Positions 1 through 8,126 of a stretch of DNA of 26,313 nt are shown here, piece after piece (position 1 is the first letter of the stretch; each line of letters opens with the position of its first letter). A program made the translations under genes and the position numbers. This stretch comes from Lachnospiraceae bacterium UBA1759 (GTDB lineage Bacteria > Bacillota > Clostridia > Lachnospirales > Lachnospiraceae): the NCBI GenBank assembly GCA_002315555.1, contig DCHF01000043.1, positions 1-26,313 of the forward strand, given 5' to 3'. Below the pieces are notes generated by a model. That model made no database searches and was not told the origin of the DNA. It saw nothing but the letters and a program-made list of their open reading frames with translations.

Positions 1-2
1 TC

Positions 3-209
3 TGGCTCATGCAGGGCATGATGAAGGCTGATCACAAATTCTACAAAGAGCACGGTCAGTACGACTTTCCGCAGAAAAAACGCGGCCGCATGATGGCCAT
101 GTACCTGGTGGGTGGTCTGATGGCGAATGAAAAGCTCAAGAAAAAGATGGGCAATAAAATGAACGAAGGTATGATCGCACCTTATAAAAAGGTGGTCGAT
201 GAAGCCTGA
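3..209 (+). CDS. C-terminal end of a possible flavodoxin-family / NAD(P)H-dependent FMN reductase (5' truncated)
   Basis: The frame is open to the left edge (Trp-Leu precede the first Met at position 9), so this is the 3' end of a longer gene and not a 66-residue protein. The visible residues are basic and Met-rich, with a segment ADHKFYKEHGQYDF. It resembles the C-terminal tail of clostridial flavodoxin-like NAD(P)H-dependent oxidoreductases, where an aromatic and charged ...KYWKEHGWF-like stretch follows the flavin fold. That match is from memory of the family and no flavin-binding motif is inside the window, so function is tentative. The next gene starts 57 bp downstream on the same strand with no obvious terminator between, so the two may be co-transcribed. 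Confidence 0.45.
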   Translation, partial: WLMQGMMKADHKFYKEHGQYDFPQKKRGRMMAMYLVGGLMANEKLKKKMGNKMNEGMIAPYKKVVDEA

Positions 210-266
210 CAAGCTCCGCATTATCGGCACCGGCGGACAATAATATAACGAAAACGGAACGGACTT

Positions 267-1412
267 ATGCTTCAGAAAATCAGGGAATTACTTAAAAAAG
301 AATTAATGCTGACCGCCGCGGTCGCGGCTGCGGTCGCTGCGCTTTTCATTACACCGCCGTCCAAAGCGCTTTTAAACGACATCGACTGGCGGACGCTCGG
401 GACCCTCTTTATGATGCTCCTCGTCCTGGAGGGCTTCAAAAAGGAAAACATTTTCCGCCCGGTCCTGAAACTCGCGGGCAACATGAGCACCATTTGCGCG
501 CTGTCATTCTTTCTGATCTTTGCGGTCTTCTTTTCATCGATGTTCGTCACGAACGATGTATCTCTGATCATCTTTGTGCCGCTCACGATCATTCTGTTCC
601 GCATGGGCAATAAGGAAAAGTACATTTTACCCGTGATCTCGATGGAGAATATCGCCGCGGTTCGCGGTTCACTCCTGACGCCCTTCGGCAGCCCGCAGAA
701 CCTGTTCCTGTACGGCCGCTCCGGCAGCACGGCGTGGAACTTCATGCTGCATATGTCGCCGCTCTGGATCTTTTCCGCCGGCCTCCTTTCCGTATTCATT
801 CTGGTGCTTTACCGGAAGGACCGGATGGAGAGCATCGACTTCCCGAAGGACGCCGTGGAGGGCTCCTGGGAGGCGGACCGGAAAAAGCAGCGCATTGCGT
901 ACCTGATCCTGTTCGCGCTGATCATCACGGTCATCGTGACCCGTACCGCCTATTGGTACGCGGCAGTCGTGATCGTCGCCGTGTCCATGCTGTTTCTGGA
1001 CCGCGAACTTTTCCGGCGTGTGGACTATGTTCTTCTCCTCACGTTTTTCTGTTTCTTTGTGTTTTCTTCCTCCATCGCCGCAAATCCGGGCATCTCGGCC
1101 TTCCTGAAAAAGTCCGTGGCCGGAAACGAGTACTGGTGGAGCATCCTGCTTAGCCAGGTTATTTCGAACGTACCGGCCTCCATCGTCCTGTGGCCGTTCA
1201 CCACGAATCTGACCGCGCTTTTATACGGTCTGGATACCGCCGGCCTGGTGTCGATCATCGGCTCTCTGGCATCCGTGATCAACTATCGCATCTATGTACG
1301 TGAATACCCGGGGAACGGGTTAAAGTTCCTGAAATATTTTACTCTGATCAGTCTGGCATTCTTTGCCGTCGTGGTGATCCCTCAGTATTTCCTGTCGGCA
1401 TGGCCCTTCTGA
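267..1412 (+). CDS. SLC13 / ArsB-NhaD superfamily permease (YbiR-like anion transporter)
   Basis: This is a 381-residue polytopic membrane protein with about 10 hydrophobic segments. The first follows a short basic N-terminus (RELLKKEL) and the last ends at the C-terminus. The segment FVTNDVSLIIFVPLTI and a later TPFGSPQNLFLY resemble the paired re-entrant substrate regions (TNDV...SPQN) of the ion transporter superfamily that includes ArsB, NhaD, the SLC13 carboxylate carriers and E. coli YbiR. These transport anions or organic acids across the inner membrane, often with Na+ or H+. The substrate cannot be read from sequence. The start is the first ATG of the frame; the ribosome site is weak (GGAAC). 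It is complete, with no internal stops. Confidence 0.8.
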   Translation: MLQKIRELLKKELMLTAAVAAAVAALFITPPSKALLNDIDWRTLGTLFMMLLVLEGFKKENIFRPVLKLAGNMSTICALSFFLIFAVFFSSMFVTNDVSLIIFVPLTIILFRMGNKEKYILPVISMENIAAVRGSLLTPFGSPQNLFLYGRSGSTAWNFMLHMSPLWIFSAGLLSVFILVLYRKDRMESIDFPKDAVEGSWEADRKKQRIAYLILFALIITVIVTRTAYWYAAVVIVAVSMLFLDRELFRRVDYVLLLTFFCFFVFSSSIAANPGISAFLKKSVAGNEYWWSILLSQVISNVPASIVLWPFTTNLTALLYGLDTAGLVSIIGSLASVINYRIYVREYPGNGLKFLKYFTLISLAFFAVVVIPQYFLSAWPF

Positions 1413-1511
1413 CCGGGAAGTCGTGAGTAAGAAGATCTCCGACTTGACGCAACACACGGAGCCCCTCGGCGGGCATTCCGACATATTAAACATTTTTCAG
1501 GAGTGTGAATG

Positions 1512-2711
1512 ATGAAGTACGATTTTGAAACGATCCTTGACCGTAACGGTTACGGTTTCATTGCAACGGACATCGTGCCGATCGAAGGCGCGAAGGTGGA
1601 AGAGGGCTTTACCCCGATCCCGATGTGGGTCGCCGATATGAGCTTCCCGACGGCGCCGTTTATCATCGAGGGGATGAAGAAGCGTCTGGAGATGCCGAAC
1701 CTCGGCTATTTCATGTCCGGCGACCGTTACTCCGGGGCCATCAAAAACTGGCACAAAAATGCGGGAAAGCAGCAGGACATCGAAAAGGAGCACATCGGCT
1801 ATGAGAACGGTGTACTGGGCGGTGTCAGCTCAGCGGTCCGCGCATTCTCTTCCCAGGGCGATCCGATCCTCGTGCACGGTCCCATCTACGTGGGCTTCAC
1901 CGGCGTGCTGAACGGTCTCGGACGGAAGATCGTTCTCAGCAATCTGGTCCGCGACGAAGAGGGCATCTGGCGCATGGACTGCGAGGATATGGACAGAAAG
2001 ATCAAAGAGAACCATATCCATCTGTGCATTTTCTGCTCGCCGCACAACCCGACCGGCCGCGTCTGGGAGCGGTGGGAGATCGAAAAGGCAATGGAAATCT
2101 ATAAGAATAACGACTGTATCGTCATTTCCGACGAGATCTGGTCCGATATCATCATGCCGGGCTACACGCACATTCCGACACAGTGTGTTTCCGAGGATGC
2201 GAAGAACCGTACCATCGCGTTCTACGCGCCGAGCAAGACCTTCAGCCTGGCCGGCCTGGTGGGCTCCTACCACATCATCTACAACTCACTGCTCCGTGAC
2301 CGTGTAGTGAAGGAAGGCGAGCTCACGCACTTAAACGGCGGAAATGTCCTTTCCACGGAAGCGCTGATCGCGGCATATTCCGAAGAAGGCCGCGTCTGGA
2401 CCGATGAGCTGAACGAGACAATTGAAAAGAACCTGACCTATGCCTGTGACTTTATTGCCGAGAACTTCAAGGGCGTGAAAGTCATGAAGCCGCAGGGTAC
2501 GTACATGCTGTATCTGGATTGCGCGGAGTGGTGCAAAGAACACGGCGTGACGATTTCCGAGCTTCAGAAACGCGGTGCAAACAAGGGCGTCATCTGGCAG
2601 AACGGCGAAAGCTTCAAGTGGCCGGATACCATCCGCATGAATCTGGCACTGCCGCATTCACTGGAAATCGAAGCTTTTGAACGGCTGAAAAAATACGCAT
2701 TTACGGATTGA
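1512..2711 (+). CDS. PatB/MalY-type PLP-dependent C-S lyase / aminotransferase
   Basis: This is a fold-type I PLP enzyme of 399 residues. The N-terminal MWVADMSFPTAP segment is characteristic of the MalY/PatB branch, which mostly act as cystathionine beta-lyases or cysteine-S-conjugate lyases releasing pyruvate, ammonia and a thiol. Visible PLP-site features are FCSPHNPTGR (about 175-184), VISDEIWSD with the pyridine-N aspartate (about 204-212) and YAPSKTFSLAG, whose Lys (about residue 242) is the Schiff-base lysine. AGGAG at 1499-1503 precedes two adjacent ATGs (1509 and 1512); 1512 has the better spacing of 8 nt. MalY also has a regulatory role in E. coli, but nothing here suggests that. 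Substrate specificity is not resolvable. Confidence 0.9.
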   Translation: MKYDFETILDRNGYGFIATDIVPIEGAKVEEGFTPIPMWVADMSFPTAPFIIEGMKKRLEMPNLGYFMSGDRYSGAIKNWHKNAGKQQDIEKEHIGYENGVLGGVSSAVRAFSSQGDPILVHGPIYVGFTGVLNGLGRKIVLSNLVRDEEGIWRMDCEDMDRKIKENHIHLCIFCSPHNPTGRVWERWEIEKAMEIYKNNDCIVISDEIWSDIIMPGYTHIPTQCVSEDAKNRTIAFYAPSKTFSLAGLVGSYHIIYNSLLRDRVVKEGELTHLNGGNVLSTEALIAAYSEEGRVWTDELNETIEKNLTYACDFIAENFKGVKVMKPQGTYMLYLDCAEWCKEHGVTISELQKRGANKGVIWQNGESFKWPDTIRMNLALPHSLEIEAFERLKKYAFTD

Positions 2712-2742
2712 TCCGAAAGACACGGATCAACGGGAGGATATG

Positions 2743-3000
2743 ATGGAAGAACTTTACGAACTGATCGAGGAAAAGATCAAAGCATCCGGCTATCCGCGGC
2801 CGGTCGATGGCGAAGCGTTTTATGATGAGGTGAGTCGGGAAGCGGACGGCCGTGAGGAAGGCGCGTACATTTTCATGGTCAAATGGGACGAGGATCTCTA
2901 TTACGAAGGCCATATGGAGGTGCTCGAGGAGCAGTTCGATCTGCATACCATCGACATCCATGACGGTGATACGGTCTATCACGTGGATTTTGACGCATAA
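2743..3000 (+). CDS. small acidic protein of unknown function
   Basis: This 85-residue, strongly acidic protein has no transmembrane segment or signal peptide. It is rich in Glu, Asp and Tyr, with an N-terminal amphipathic helix (ELYELIEEKIKAS) and a beta-like C-terminus (DTVYHVDFDA). I do not recognise a family. GGGAGG at 2732-2737 lies only 2 nt from an ATG at 2740 and 5 nt from the ATG at 2743, so the second start is preferred. It follows the PatB-like gene by about 30 nt on the same strand and is probably co-transcribed. The strong promoter of the next operon begins about 50 nt after its stop. Confidence 0.75.
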   Translation: MEELYELIEEKIKASGYPRPVDGEAFYDEVSREADGREEGAYIFMVKWDEDLYYEGHMEVLEEQFDLHTIDIHDGDTVYHVDFDA

Positions 3001-3052
3001 GGAAAATGCGGAAACGACAGCACTTAAATAAATAGCGTTCACAAAAATTTCT

Positions 3053-3081
3053 TTGCAAATTTCTTTGAAATATGCTATAAT
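3053..3081 (+). promoter_or_regulatory. sigma-A promoter of the CorC-like pair
   Basis: TTGCAA at 3053-3058, a 17-nt spacer and TATAAT at 3076-3081, with an extended -10 TGC immediately upstream of TATAAT. This is one of the best promoters in the window. Transcription should start near 3088, giving an untranslated leader of about 77 nt that contains the hairpin at 3101-3130. Confidence 0.75.
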
Positions 3082-3100
3082 ATCCGCCATATCGGGCTTT

Positions 3101-3130
3101 GAAGGGCGTTTTTTACATAAAATGCCCTTC
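3101..3130 (+). promoter_or_regulatory. hairpin in the 5' leader of the CorC-like operon
   Basis: A 12-bp stem (GAAGGGCGTTTT with AAAATGCCCTTC, one G-U pair) closes a 6-nt loop. It lies between the predicted transcription start and the first gene. It has no downstream U-tract, so it is not an intrinsic terminator in this direction. It could stabilise the transcript or act as a small control element. No known riboswitch class was recognised. Confidence 0.5.
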
Positions 3131-3164
3131 CGCCTAATACGAATGAAGGAGATTTTTTAATCTT

Positions 3165-4466
3165 ATGGATCCTGACAGTCGATTGTCGATCTTACTTGTT
3201 ATTTTATTTTTTATCGCGTCTGCATATTTTGCACTGACGGAGACCGCCATTGCTTCCGTGTCCCGGAGCCGGATCCGCGCCAAAGCGGAGAGAGGCGACA
3301 GCCGTGCAAAGAATGCCCTGTATGTCCTGGATCATTTCGATGATGCGGTGACAACACTTCTCATCCTGACAAATATTGCCCACATTGCAGCGGCTTCCAT
3401 TGTCACGGTCATTGTGACGCGTACATGGGGAATGAGTGCCGTTACGTTAAGTACGTTTGTCGTGACGATCGCAATGTTTCTTCTGGGCGAAATGCTTCCG
3501 AAAAGCATCGGCAAAAAAGCGAGTGAAAAATCAAGCCTGGCATGTTCAGGCCTTCTTGTGCTGCTCATGAAGCTGTGCAAGCCGGTCTCTTACCTGCTTT
3601 CCGGTATCGGGAAGCTGACGATGAAGACCATCAGGGCCGATGAAGAGTATTCCGTCACAGAGGATGAACTGTACGATATTATTGAGGACATGGCCGAAGA
3701 GGGCAGCATCGATGAAGAGCAGAGTGACCTGATCTCGTCCGCGCTGCAGTTCGAAGACATCACCGTAAGCAGTATCCTGACACCCCGCGTGGATGTCACG
3801 GCGGTCAGCATTACCGACAGCCCCGAGGAGATTCTGCAGGTGATCCGCGAGCAGAACCACAGCCGTATCCTGGTGTATGAAAAGACCATCGATAACATCA
3901 TCGGTGTGCTTCAGATCCGCAAATATCTGAAAGCCTATGTGGCCACGCACGAGTATCCGGATGTCCGCGCGCTCATGGATGACGTTTATTACGCGCATCA
4001 GAGCACGCAGATCCACGACCTTTTACAGGAAATGTCCGCGAACAAGCTGAACATGGCCGTCGTCACCGACAGCTACGGCGGAACGCTCGGCATCGTGACC
4101 GTGGAGGATATCCTGGAGGAGATCGTCGGCGAGATCTGGGATGAGGACGATGAGATCGAAGAACCCGTTGTGGAACTGGCCAAGGACCATTACCTTGTCA
4201 GCGGCGATGAGACCGTGGGTGATGCCTTCGAGTTCATCGGCTTTGAGGATCCGGAGGAGGAAGAAAACGAAGACCGTTTCACGAACCTCCTGGTGGCCGA
4301 CTGGGTATTCGAGCAATTTTCCGCATCCATTCCGGAACAGGGTGATTCCTTCACTTATCACGAACTGAAGGTCGTGATCGAAGAGATCGAGCACAACCGC
4401 ATTTTGAAGGTCAGCATGGAAGTGACCGATGCCGCTCCGGCGGAGAATGAGGAGGTGGACGCATGA
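3165..4466 (+). CDS. CorC/HlyC-type (CNNM-like) CBS-domain membrane protein, first copy
   Basis: This 433-residue protein has the usual three-part layout. An N-terminal DUF21/CNNM membrane domain (about 1-170) contains LTETAIASVSRSRIR and the GEMLPKSIGKK motif. A CBS-domain pair (about 195-320) contains TPRVDVTAVS and NIIGVLQIRKYL. A C-terminal CorC_HlyC domain follows (about 335-425). The family is linked to Mg2+ and other divalent-cation efflux or homeostasis; the old hemolysin label is historical. AAGGAG (3146-3151) is 13 nt from the ATG, which is rather far. It is the first gene of a two-gene operon and its stop overlaps the next start as ATGA. The C-terminus is very acidic. Confidence 0.9.
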   Translation: MDPDSRLSILLVILFFIASAYFALTETAIASVSRSRIRAKAERGDSRAKNALYVLDHFDDAVTTLLILTNIAHIAAASIVTVIVTRTWGMSAVTLSTFVVTIAMFLLGEMLPKSIGKKASEKSSLACSGLLVLLMKLCKPVSYLLSGIGKLTMKTIRADEEYSVTEDELYDIIEDMAEEGSIDEEQSDLISSALQFEDITVSSILTPRVDVTAVSITDSPEEILQVIREQNHSRILVYEKTIDNIIGVLQIRKYLKAYVATHEYPDVRALMDDVYYAHQSTQIHDLLQEMSANKLNMAVVTDSYGGTLGIVTVEDILEEIVGEIWDEDDEIEEPVVELAKDHYLVSGDETVGDAFEFIGFEDPEEEENEDRFTNLLVADWVFEQFSASIPEQGDSFTYHELKVVIEEIEHNRILKVSMEVTDAAPAENEEVDA

Positions 4467-5755
4467 TTGAACTGATCCTTGCTGCTGCCGGCATTCTTCT
4501 CTGTGTAGCACTTTCCGCGTTCTTCTCGGGCTCCGAGATGGCGCTTTCTTCCTGCAACACCGTCCGTCTGGAGAATGAGGCGGAGGACGGCAGCAAAAAG
4601 TCCGGCCTTGCCTTGAAGCTTGCGGAAAACTACGATGACACGCTGAGTGCCATCCTGGTAGGCAATAATCTGGTCAACACTGCGGCATCGTCCCTGACCA
4701 CGATCTTTGTGATCCTGGCAAGCGGCTCCGATAAGCTGAACTGGCTGGGTACCATCATCGTGACGGTGCTCGTCATAATTTTCGGCGAGACCATCCCGAA
4801 GATCCGCTGTAAGCGTCTGGCAACGCGTACCGCCTCCCGTGTGGCAGGCCCGGTCCGTTTTGTCTGGATCCTGTTCTGGCCGCTCAATTTCATCGTTGTC
4901 AAGCTGGTCGGTCTTCTGACCATGGGCATCCGTGAGCGCGAGGACGACACCGAAGAAGAGGAACTGGAGGAGCTCCAGTCCATCATCGACACCGCAGAGG
5001 ACGAGGGCGTGCTGGATTCCGAACGTTCGGAGCTTATCACTGCCGCCATTGAATTTCCGGATGTTTCCGCCGCCGATGTCATGACTGCCCGCGTGGACAT
5101 GCATGCCATCGACATCGAGGATGATCTTGAAAACATCGTCGCGATGGCCATTGAAAGCCCGCACAGCCGTATGCCGGTCTATGAAGGAAGCATCGACAAC
5201 ATCATCGGTGTGGTACATCTGAACCACCTTTTAAAGGCACTGTCGGAAAACGACACGCCCGATATCCGTGCGCTCATGATGGAGCCCTGCTACATCTACC
5301 GCACGATGAAGCTCCCGCAGGTACTGAACACCCTGAAAAAGTCCCGCCAGCATCTGGCCGTTGTGACCGATGAGTACAGCGGAACGCTCGGCGTCATCAC
5401 GATGGAGGACGTTCTGGAGCAGCTGGTCGGCGAGATCTGGGACGAGACCGATACCGTGGAAGAGGAGGTCGTTGAGATCTCCGAGGATGAAAAGGAAATC
5501 GACGGTGACATGATCATCGCGGACTTCCTGGAGCTTGCCGGTATTCCGGAAGAGGAGTTTGAATTCGAAAGCGGTACGGCCGGCGGTTGGGTCATCGAAA
5601 TGAACGAGGGCATCTTCCCTGAGGAGGGCTACTCCTTTACTTACCGCGATTTCTCCATGACCGTGCTTCAGATGGATGAGGACGGACGCCGTGTGGAGAA
5701 GATCCTGATGAAAAAGCTTCCGGAGGAAGGCGAAGAGAAGACCGCGGAAGAGTAA
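4463..5755 (+). CDS. CorC/HlyC-type (CNNM-like) CBS-domain membrane protein, second copy
   Basis: This is a 430-residue paralogue of the preceding protein with the same order: DUF21/CNNM membrane domain (FFSGSEMALSSCNTVRLE near the start, then GETIPKIRCKR), a CBS pair (MTARVDMHAIDI, SIDNIIGVVHLNHLLKAL, EYSGTLGVITMEDVLEQLVG) and an acidic CorC_HlyC C-terminal domain. The ATGA overlap at 4463-4466 implies translational coupling and roughly equal amounts, which suggests the two act as a heteromer or as parallel cation transporters. Adjacent duplicated copies of this family are common in clostridia. Ion specificity cannot be stated. No terminator was seen directly after it; the next promoter is about 60 nt downstream. 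Confidence 0.9.
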   Translation: MIELILAAAGILLCVALSAFFSGSEMALSSCNTVRLENEAEDGSKKSGLALKLAENYDDTLSAILVGNNLVNTAASSLTTIFVILASGSDKLNWLGTIIVTVLVIIFGETIPKIRCKRLATRTASRVAGPVRFVWILFWPLNFIVVKLVGLLTMGIREREDDTEEEELEELQSIIDTAEDEGVLDSERSELITAAIEFPDVSAADVMTARVDMHAIDIEDDLENIVAMAIESPHSRMPVYEGSIDNIIGVVHLNHLLKALSENDTPDIRALMMEPCYIYRTMKLPQVLNTLKKSRQHLAVVTDEYSGTLGVITMEDVLEQLVGEIWDETDTVEEEVVEISEDEKEIDGDMIIADFLELAGIPEEEFEFESGTAGGWVIEMNEGIFPEEGYSFTYRDFSMTVLQMDEDGRRVEKILMKKLPEEGEEKTAEE

Positions 5756-5813
5756 GCGCCCCGGACGGGCAGATTTGTGTATGAAACCGGTCGCAATATG
5801 ACTGAAAAGTCTA

Positions 5814-5842
5814 TTTACTAAATGCTGTTTCAGACCTATAAT
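5814..5842 (+). promoter_or_regulatory. sigma-A promoter of the VOC gene
   Basis: TTTACT (5814-5819), 17 nt, TATAAT (5837-5842). An in-frame upstream ATG of the VOC reading frame at 5841 overlaps this -10 box, so translation cannot sensibly begin there. This supports the start at 5901. Confidence 0.65.
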
Positions 5843-5900
5843 GGTTAAAAACCGGCGGTTCCGCGAACGCTGCGGTCCGTCATTTCAAGGAGGCACTTTT

Positions 5901-6278
5901 ATGAGCATTAAAGGCAGAGCTCTTGACCACATCGGTATTGCGTCTATTCATTGCGAAGAGGATGTTAAGTTTTACTGTAATGACCTCGGATTCCGTATCA
6001 TTGAACATATGGGACCGTGCTACTTCGTTACGAACGGCAGCGTGACGTACGAAATCTATCCGGCGCGCGAGTTACCGGAAGGTGCGGTCGGCAAGGTCGA
6101 TCACATTTCCTATACCTCACGTGACATTGAGGAAGACTATGCATACTGCGTCGAAAAGGGTTACACCATCACGACGAAGGGCATTGAAGCGCTTCCGTTC
6201 TTTGGTGGTGTCCGTTTCTTCAAGATCATGACTCCGGGCGGACAGCAGGTCGAGTTCAATCAGATCGGCGAAGCATAA
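5901..6278 (+). CDS. VOC-superfamily (glyoxalase/dioxygenase fold) protein
   Basis: This 125-residue protein comprises one pair of beta-alpha-beta-beta-beta modules. Candidate metal ligands sit where the fold expects them: His10 (LDHIG), Glu51 (YEIYP), His68 (VDHIS) and Glu118 (QVEFNQ). Related proteins include lactoylglutathione lyases, methylmalonyl-CoA epimerases and small-molecule resistance proteins, and the substrate cannot be chosen between these. AAGGAGG ends 8 nt before the ATG. The unit is monocistronic: its own promoter lies upstream and a strong terminator follows 22 nt after the stop. Confidence 0.85.
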   Translation: MSIKGRALDHIGIASIHCEEDVKFYCNDLGFRIIEHMGPCYFVTNGSVTYEIYPARELPEGAVGKVDHISYTSRDIEEDYAYCVEKGYTITTKGIEALPFFGGVRFFKIMTPGGQQVEFNQIGEA

Positions 6279-6300
6279 GAAATCATTTGAATAAAAGGGA

Positions 6301-6328
6301 AACGCGGGGTGAAAGCCCCGCGTTTTTT
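6301..6328 (+). terminator. Rho-independent terminator of the VOC gene
   Basis: A perfect 9-bp stem (AACGCGGGG with CCCCGCGTT), a 6-nt loop and a run of six T at 6323-6328. Confidence 0.9.
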
Positions 6329-6350
6329 ATTGAGCTGAAGGTGAAATCCG

Positions 6351-6379
6351 TTGCAAAAATGTCGATTATTTGATAAAAT
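6351..6379 (+). promoter_or_regulatory. promoter of the Lrp-aminotransferase operon, with a leader hairpin
   Basis: TTGCAA (6351-6356), 17 nt, TAAAAT (6374-6379). The leader that follows can fold at 6392-6418 (GTGTGCCCTCC with GGAGCGGACAC, two mismatches, 5-nt loop). Autoregulation by the downstream Lrp-type protein would be usual for the family, but no operator could be defined. Confidence 0.6.
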
Positions 6380-6462
6380 ATATCAGTTAAAGTGTGCCCT
6401 CCCGGAAGGAGCGGACACATCGGCCCGGGGATATACGCGGACCCGGACAGAAAGAGGATATC

Positions 6463-6945
6463 ATGAGAGAAAAAATTCTGGCATATATTGAGAAGAACAG
6501 CCGTGTGGAGCTGAAGGACCTTGCGATCCTGTTAAACGCGGACGAGGCGATGATCGCAAACGAGATCGCCGATATGGAAAAGGAAGGCGTCATCTGCGGC
6601 TATCATACGCTGATCGACTGGGACAAGACCACGGCGGAGAAGACCACCGCACTCATCGAGGTCAAGGTTACCCCGCAGCGCGGACTCGGCTTTGACAAGA
6701 TTGCCGAGCGGATCTACAACTATCCGGAAGTCGACTGTGTGTACCTGATCTCCGGCGGTTTTGACTTCATGGTCATCATCGAAGGCGAGACCATGCGTGA
6801 GGTTGCGCAGTTCGTTTCCGAAAAGCTGTCCGTTCAGGATTCCATCCTGAGCACCTCCACCCATTTCATTTTAAAGAAATACAAGGACCACGGCACCATG
6901 ATGGTCCATCAGGCTAAAGAAGAAAGGATGCTGATCACACCGTGA
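6463..6945 (+). CDS. Lrp/AsnC-family transcriptional regulator
   Basis: This 160-residue protein has an N-terminal winged HTH (about 1-55, LAILLNADEAMIANEIADME then GVICGYHTLID) and a C-terminal AsnC/RAM effector domain (about 65-140, ALIEVKVTP ... VYLISGGFDFMVIIEG). Such proteins bind amino acids and regulate amino-acid metabolism genes. AGAGGA at 6453-6458 supports the ATG at 6463; the reading frame extends further upstream, but those codons would lie in the leader. Its stop overlaps the GTG start of the aminotransferase (GTGA). The arrangement resembles B. subtilis yugG-yugH, a regulator beside a class I aminotransferase, so local control of that enzyme is likely. Confidence 0.88.
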   Translation: MREKILAYIEKNSRVELKDLAILLNADEAMIANEIADMEKEGVICGYHTLIDWDKTTAEKTTALIEVKVTPQRGLGFDKIAERIYNYPEVDCVYLISGGFDFMVIIEGETMREVAQFVSEKLSVQDSILSTSTHFILKKYKDHGTMMVHQAKEERMLITP

Positions 6946-8126
6946 GAAACCCGCTTTCCGAAACAATCGTAAATATCAAGCCGTCCGGCATCCGCAAGTT
7001 CTTTGACCTGGTCACGGAAATGCATGATCCGGAGGTCGTTTCGCTCGGCGTGGGCGAGCCGGACTTTGATACCCCGTGGCACATCCGCGAGGAGGGCATT
7101 TATTCTCTCGAGCGCGGCCGCACCTTCTACAGTGCGAATGCCGGCCTGATCGAGCTTCGTCAGGAGATCAGCCGCTACCTGGAGCGCCGCATCGGCGTGA
7201 GCTACGACCACAAGAGCGAGATCGTGGTCACGGTCGGCGGCAGCGAGGGCATCGACATCGCGCTTCGTGCGATGCTGGATCCGGGCGATGAAGTTCTCAT
7301 CCCGCAGCCCAGCTATGTTTCCTACGAGCCGTGTACCGTTCTGGCAGGCGGAAAGCCGGTCATCATCGAGCTGAAGGATGAGAATGAGTTCCGTCTGACC
7401 GCCGATGAGATCCGTGAAGCCTGCACCGAAAAGACCAAGGTCCTGGTCCTGCCGTTCCCGAACAACCCGACCGGTGCGATCATGGAAAAGAAGGATCTGG
7501 AGGCCATCGCCGAAGTGATCCTGGAAAAAGACCTCTATGTCATCTCCGATGAGATCTACTGCGAGCTCAGCTATAACGGCGACCATGTGTCCATCGCATC
7601 GTTACCGGGCATGAAGGAGCGCACGATCCTGATCAACGGCTTCTCCAAGTCCTACGCCATGACCGGCTGGAGACTCGGCTATGCCTGCGGTCCGCAGGTC
7701 ATCATCAAGCAGATGCTGAAGATCCACCAGTTTGCGATCATGTGTGCACCGACCACCAGCCAGTATGCGGCAATCGAAGCGCTGAAGACCGGCGATGACG
7801 ATGTAGCCCGCATGCGTGAAGCTTACGACGGCCGCAGACGCTATCTTTTGAATGCTTTCCGCGAGATGGGACTTCCGTGCTTTGAGCCCTTTGGCGCATT
7901 CTACGTTTTCCCGTGCATCAAGGAATTCGGCATGACCTCGGAGGAGTTCGCGGAGCGTTTCCTGAGGGAGGAAAAGGTGGCCGCGGTTCCGGGTACCGCA
8001 TTCGGCGATTCCGGTGAAGGCTACCTGCGTATTTCCTACGCGTATTCGCTGGAGGACCTCAAAAAGGCACTCACCCGTATGGCGCGTTTCGTTCAGAGAC
8101 TGAGAGAAGAGCAGGGAAAATCATGA
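6942..8126 (+). CDS. class I/II PLP aminotransferase, PatA/YugH-like
   Basis: This 394-residue fold-type I aminotransferase has the N-terminal SGIRKFFDLV and SLGVGEPDFDTP segments typical of the aspartate aminotransferase I-gamma group, which includes B. subtilis PatA and YugH. PLP-site elements are PFPNNPTG (171-178), ISDEIY with Asp203, and INGFSKSYAMTGWRLGY with the Schiff-base Lys236. The likely reaction is transamination between 2-oxoglutarate/glutamate and an amino acid (aspartate, an aromatic amino acid or N-acetyl-diaminopimelate); the substrate is not resolved. The start is a GTG overlapping the regulator stop, which implies coupling. The gene end overlaps the next start by ATGA, so three genes form one tightly packed operon. 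Confidence 0.9.
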   Translation: MRNPLSETIVNIKPSGIRKFFDLVTEMHDPEVVSLGVGEPDFDTPWHIREEGIYSLERGRTFYSANAGLIELRQEISRYLERRIGVSYDHKSEIVVTVGGSEGIDIALRAMLDPGDEVLIPQPSYVSYEPCTVLAGGKPVIIELKDENEFRLTADEIREACTEKTKVLVLPFPNNPTGAIMEKKDLEAIAEVILEKDLYVISDEIYCELSYNGDHVSIASLPGMKERTILINGFSKSYAMTGWRLGYACGPQVIIKQMLKIHQFAIMCAPTTSQYAAIEALKTGDDDVARMREAYDGRRRYLLNAFREMGLPCFEPFGAFYVFPCIKEFGMTSEEFAERFLREEKVAAVPGTAFGDSGEGYLRISYAYSLEDLKKALTRMARFVQRLREEQGKS

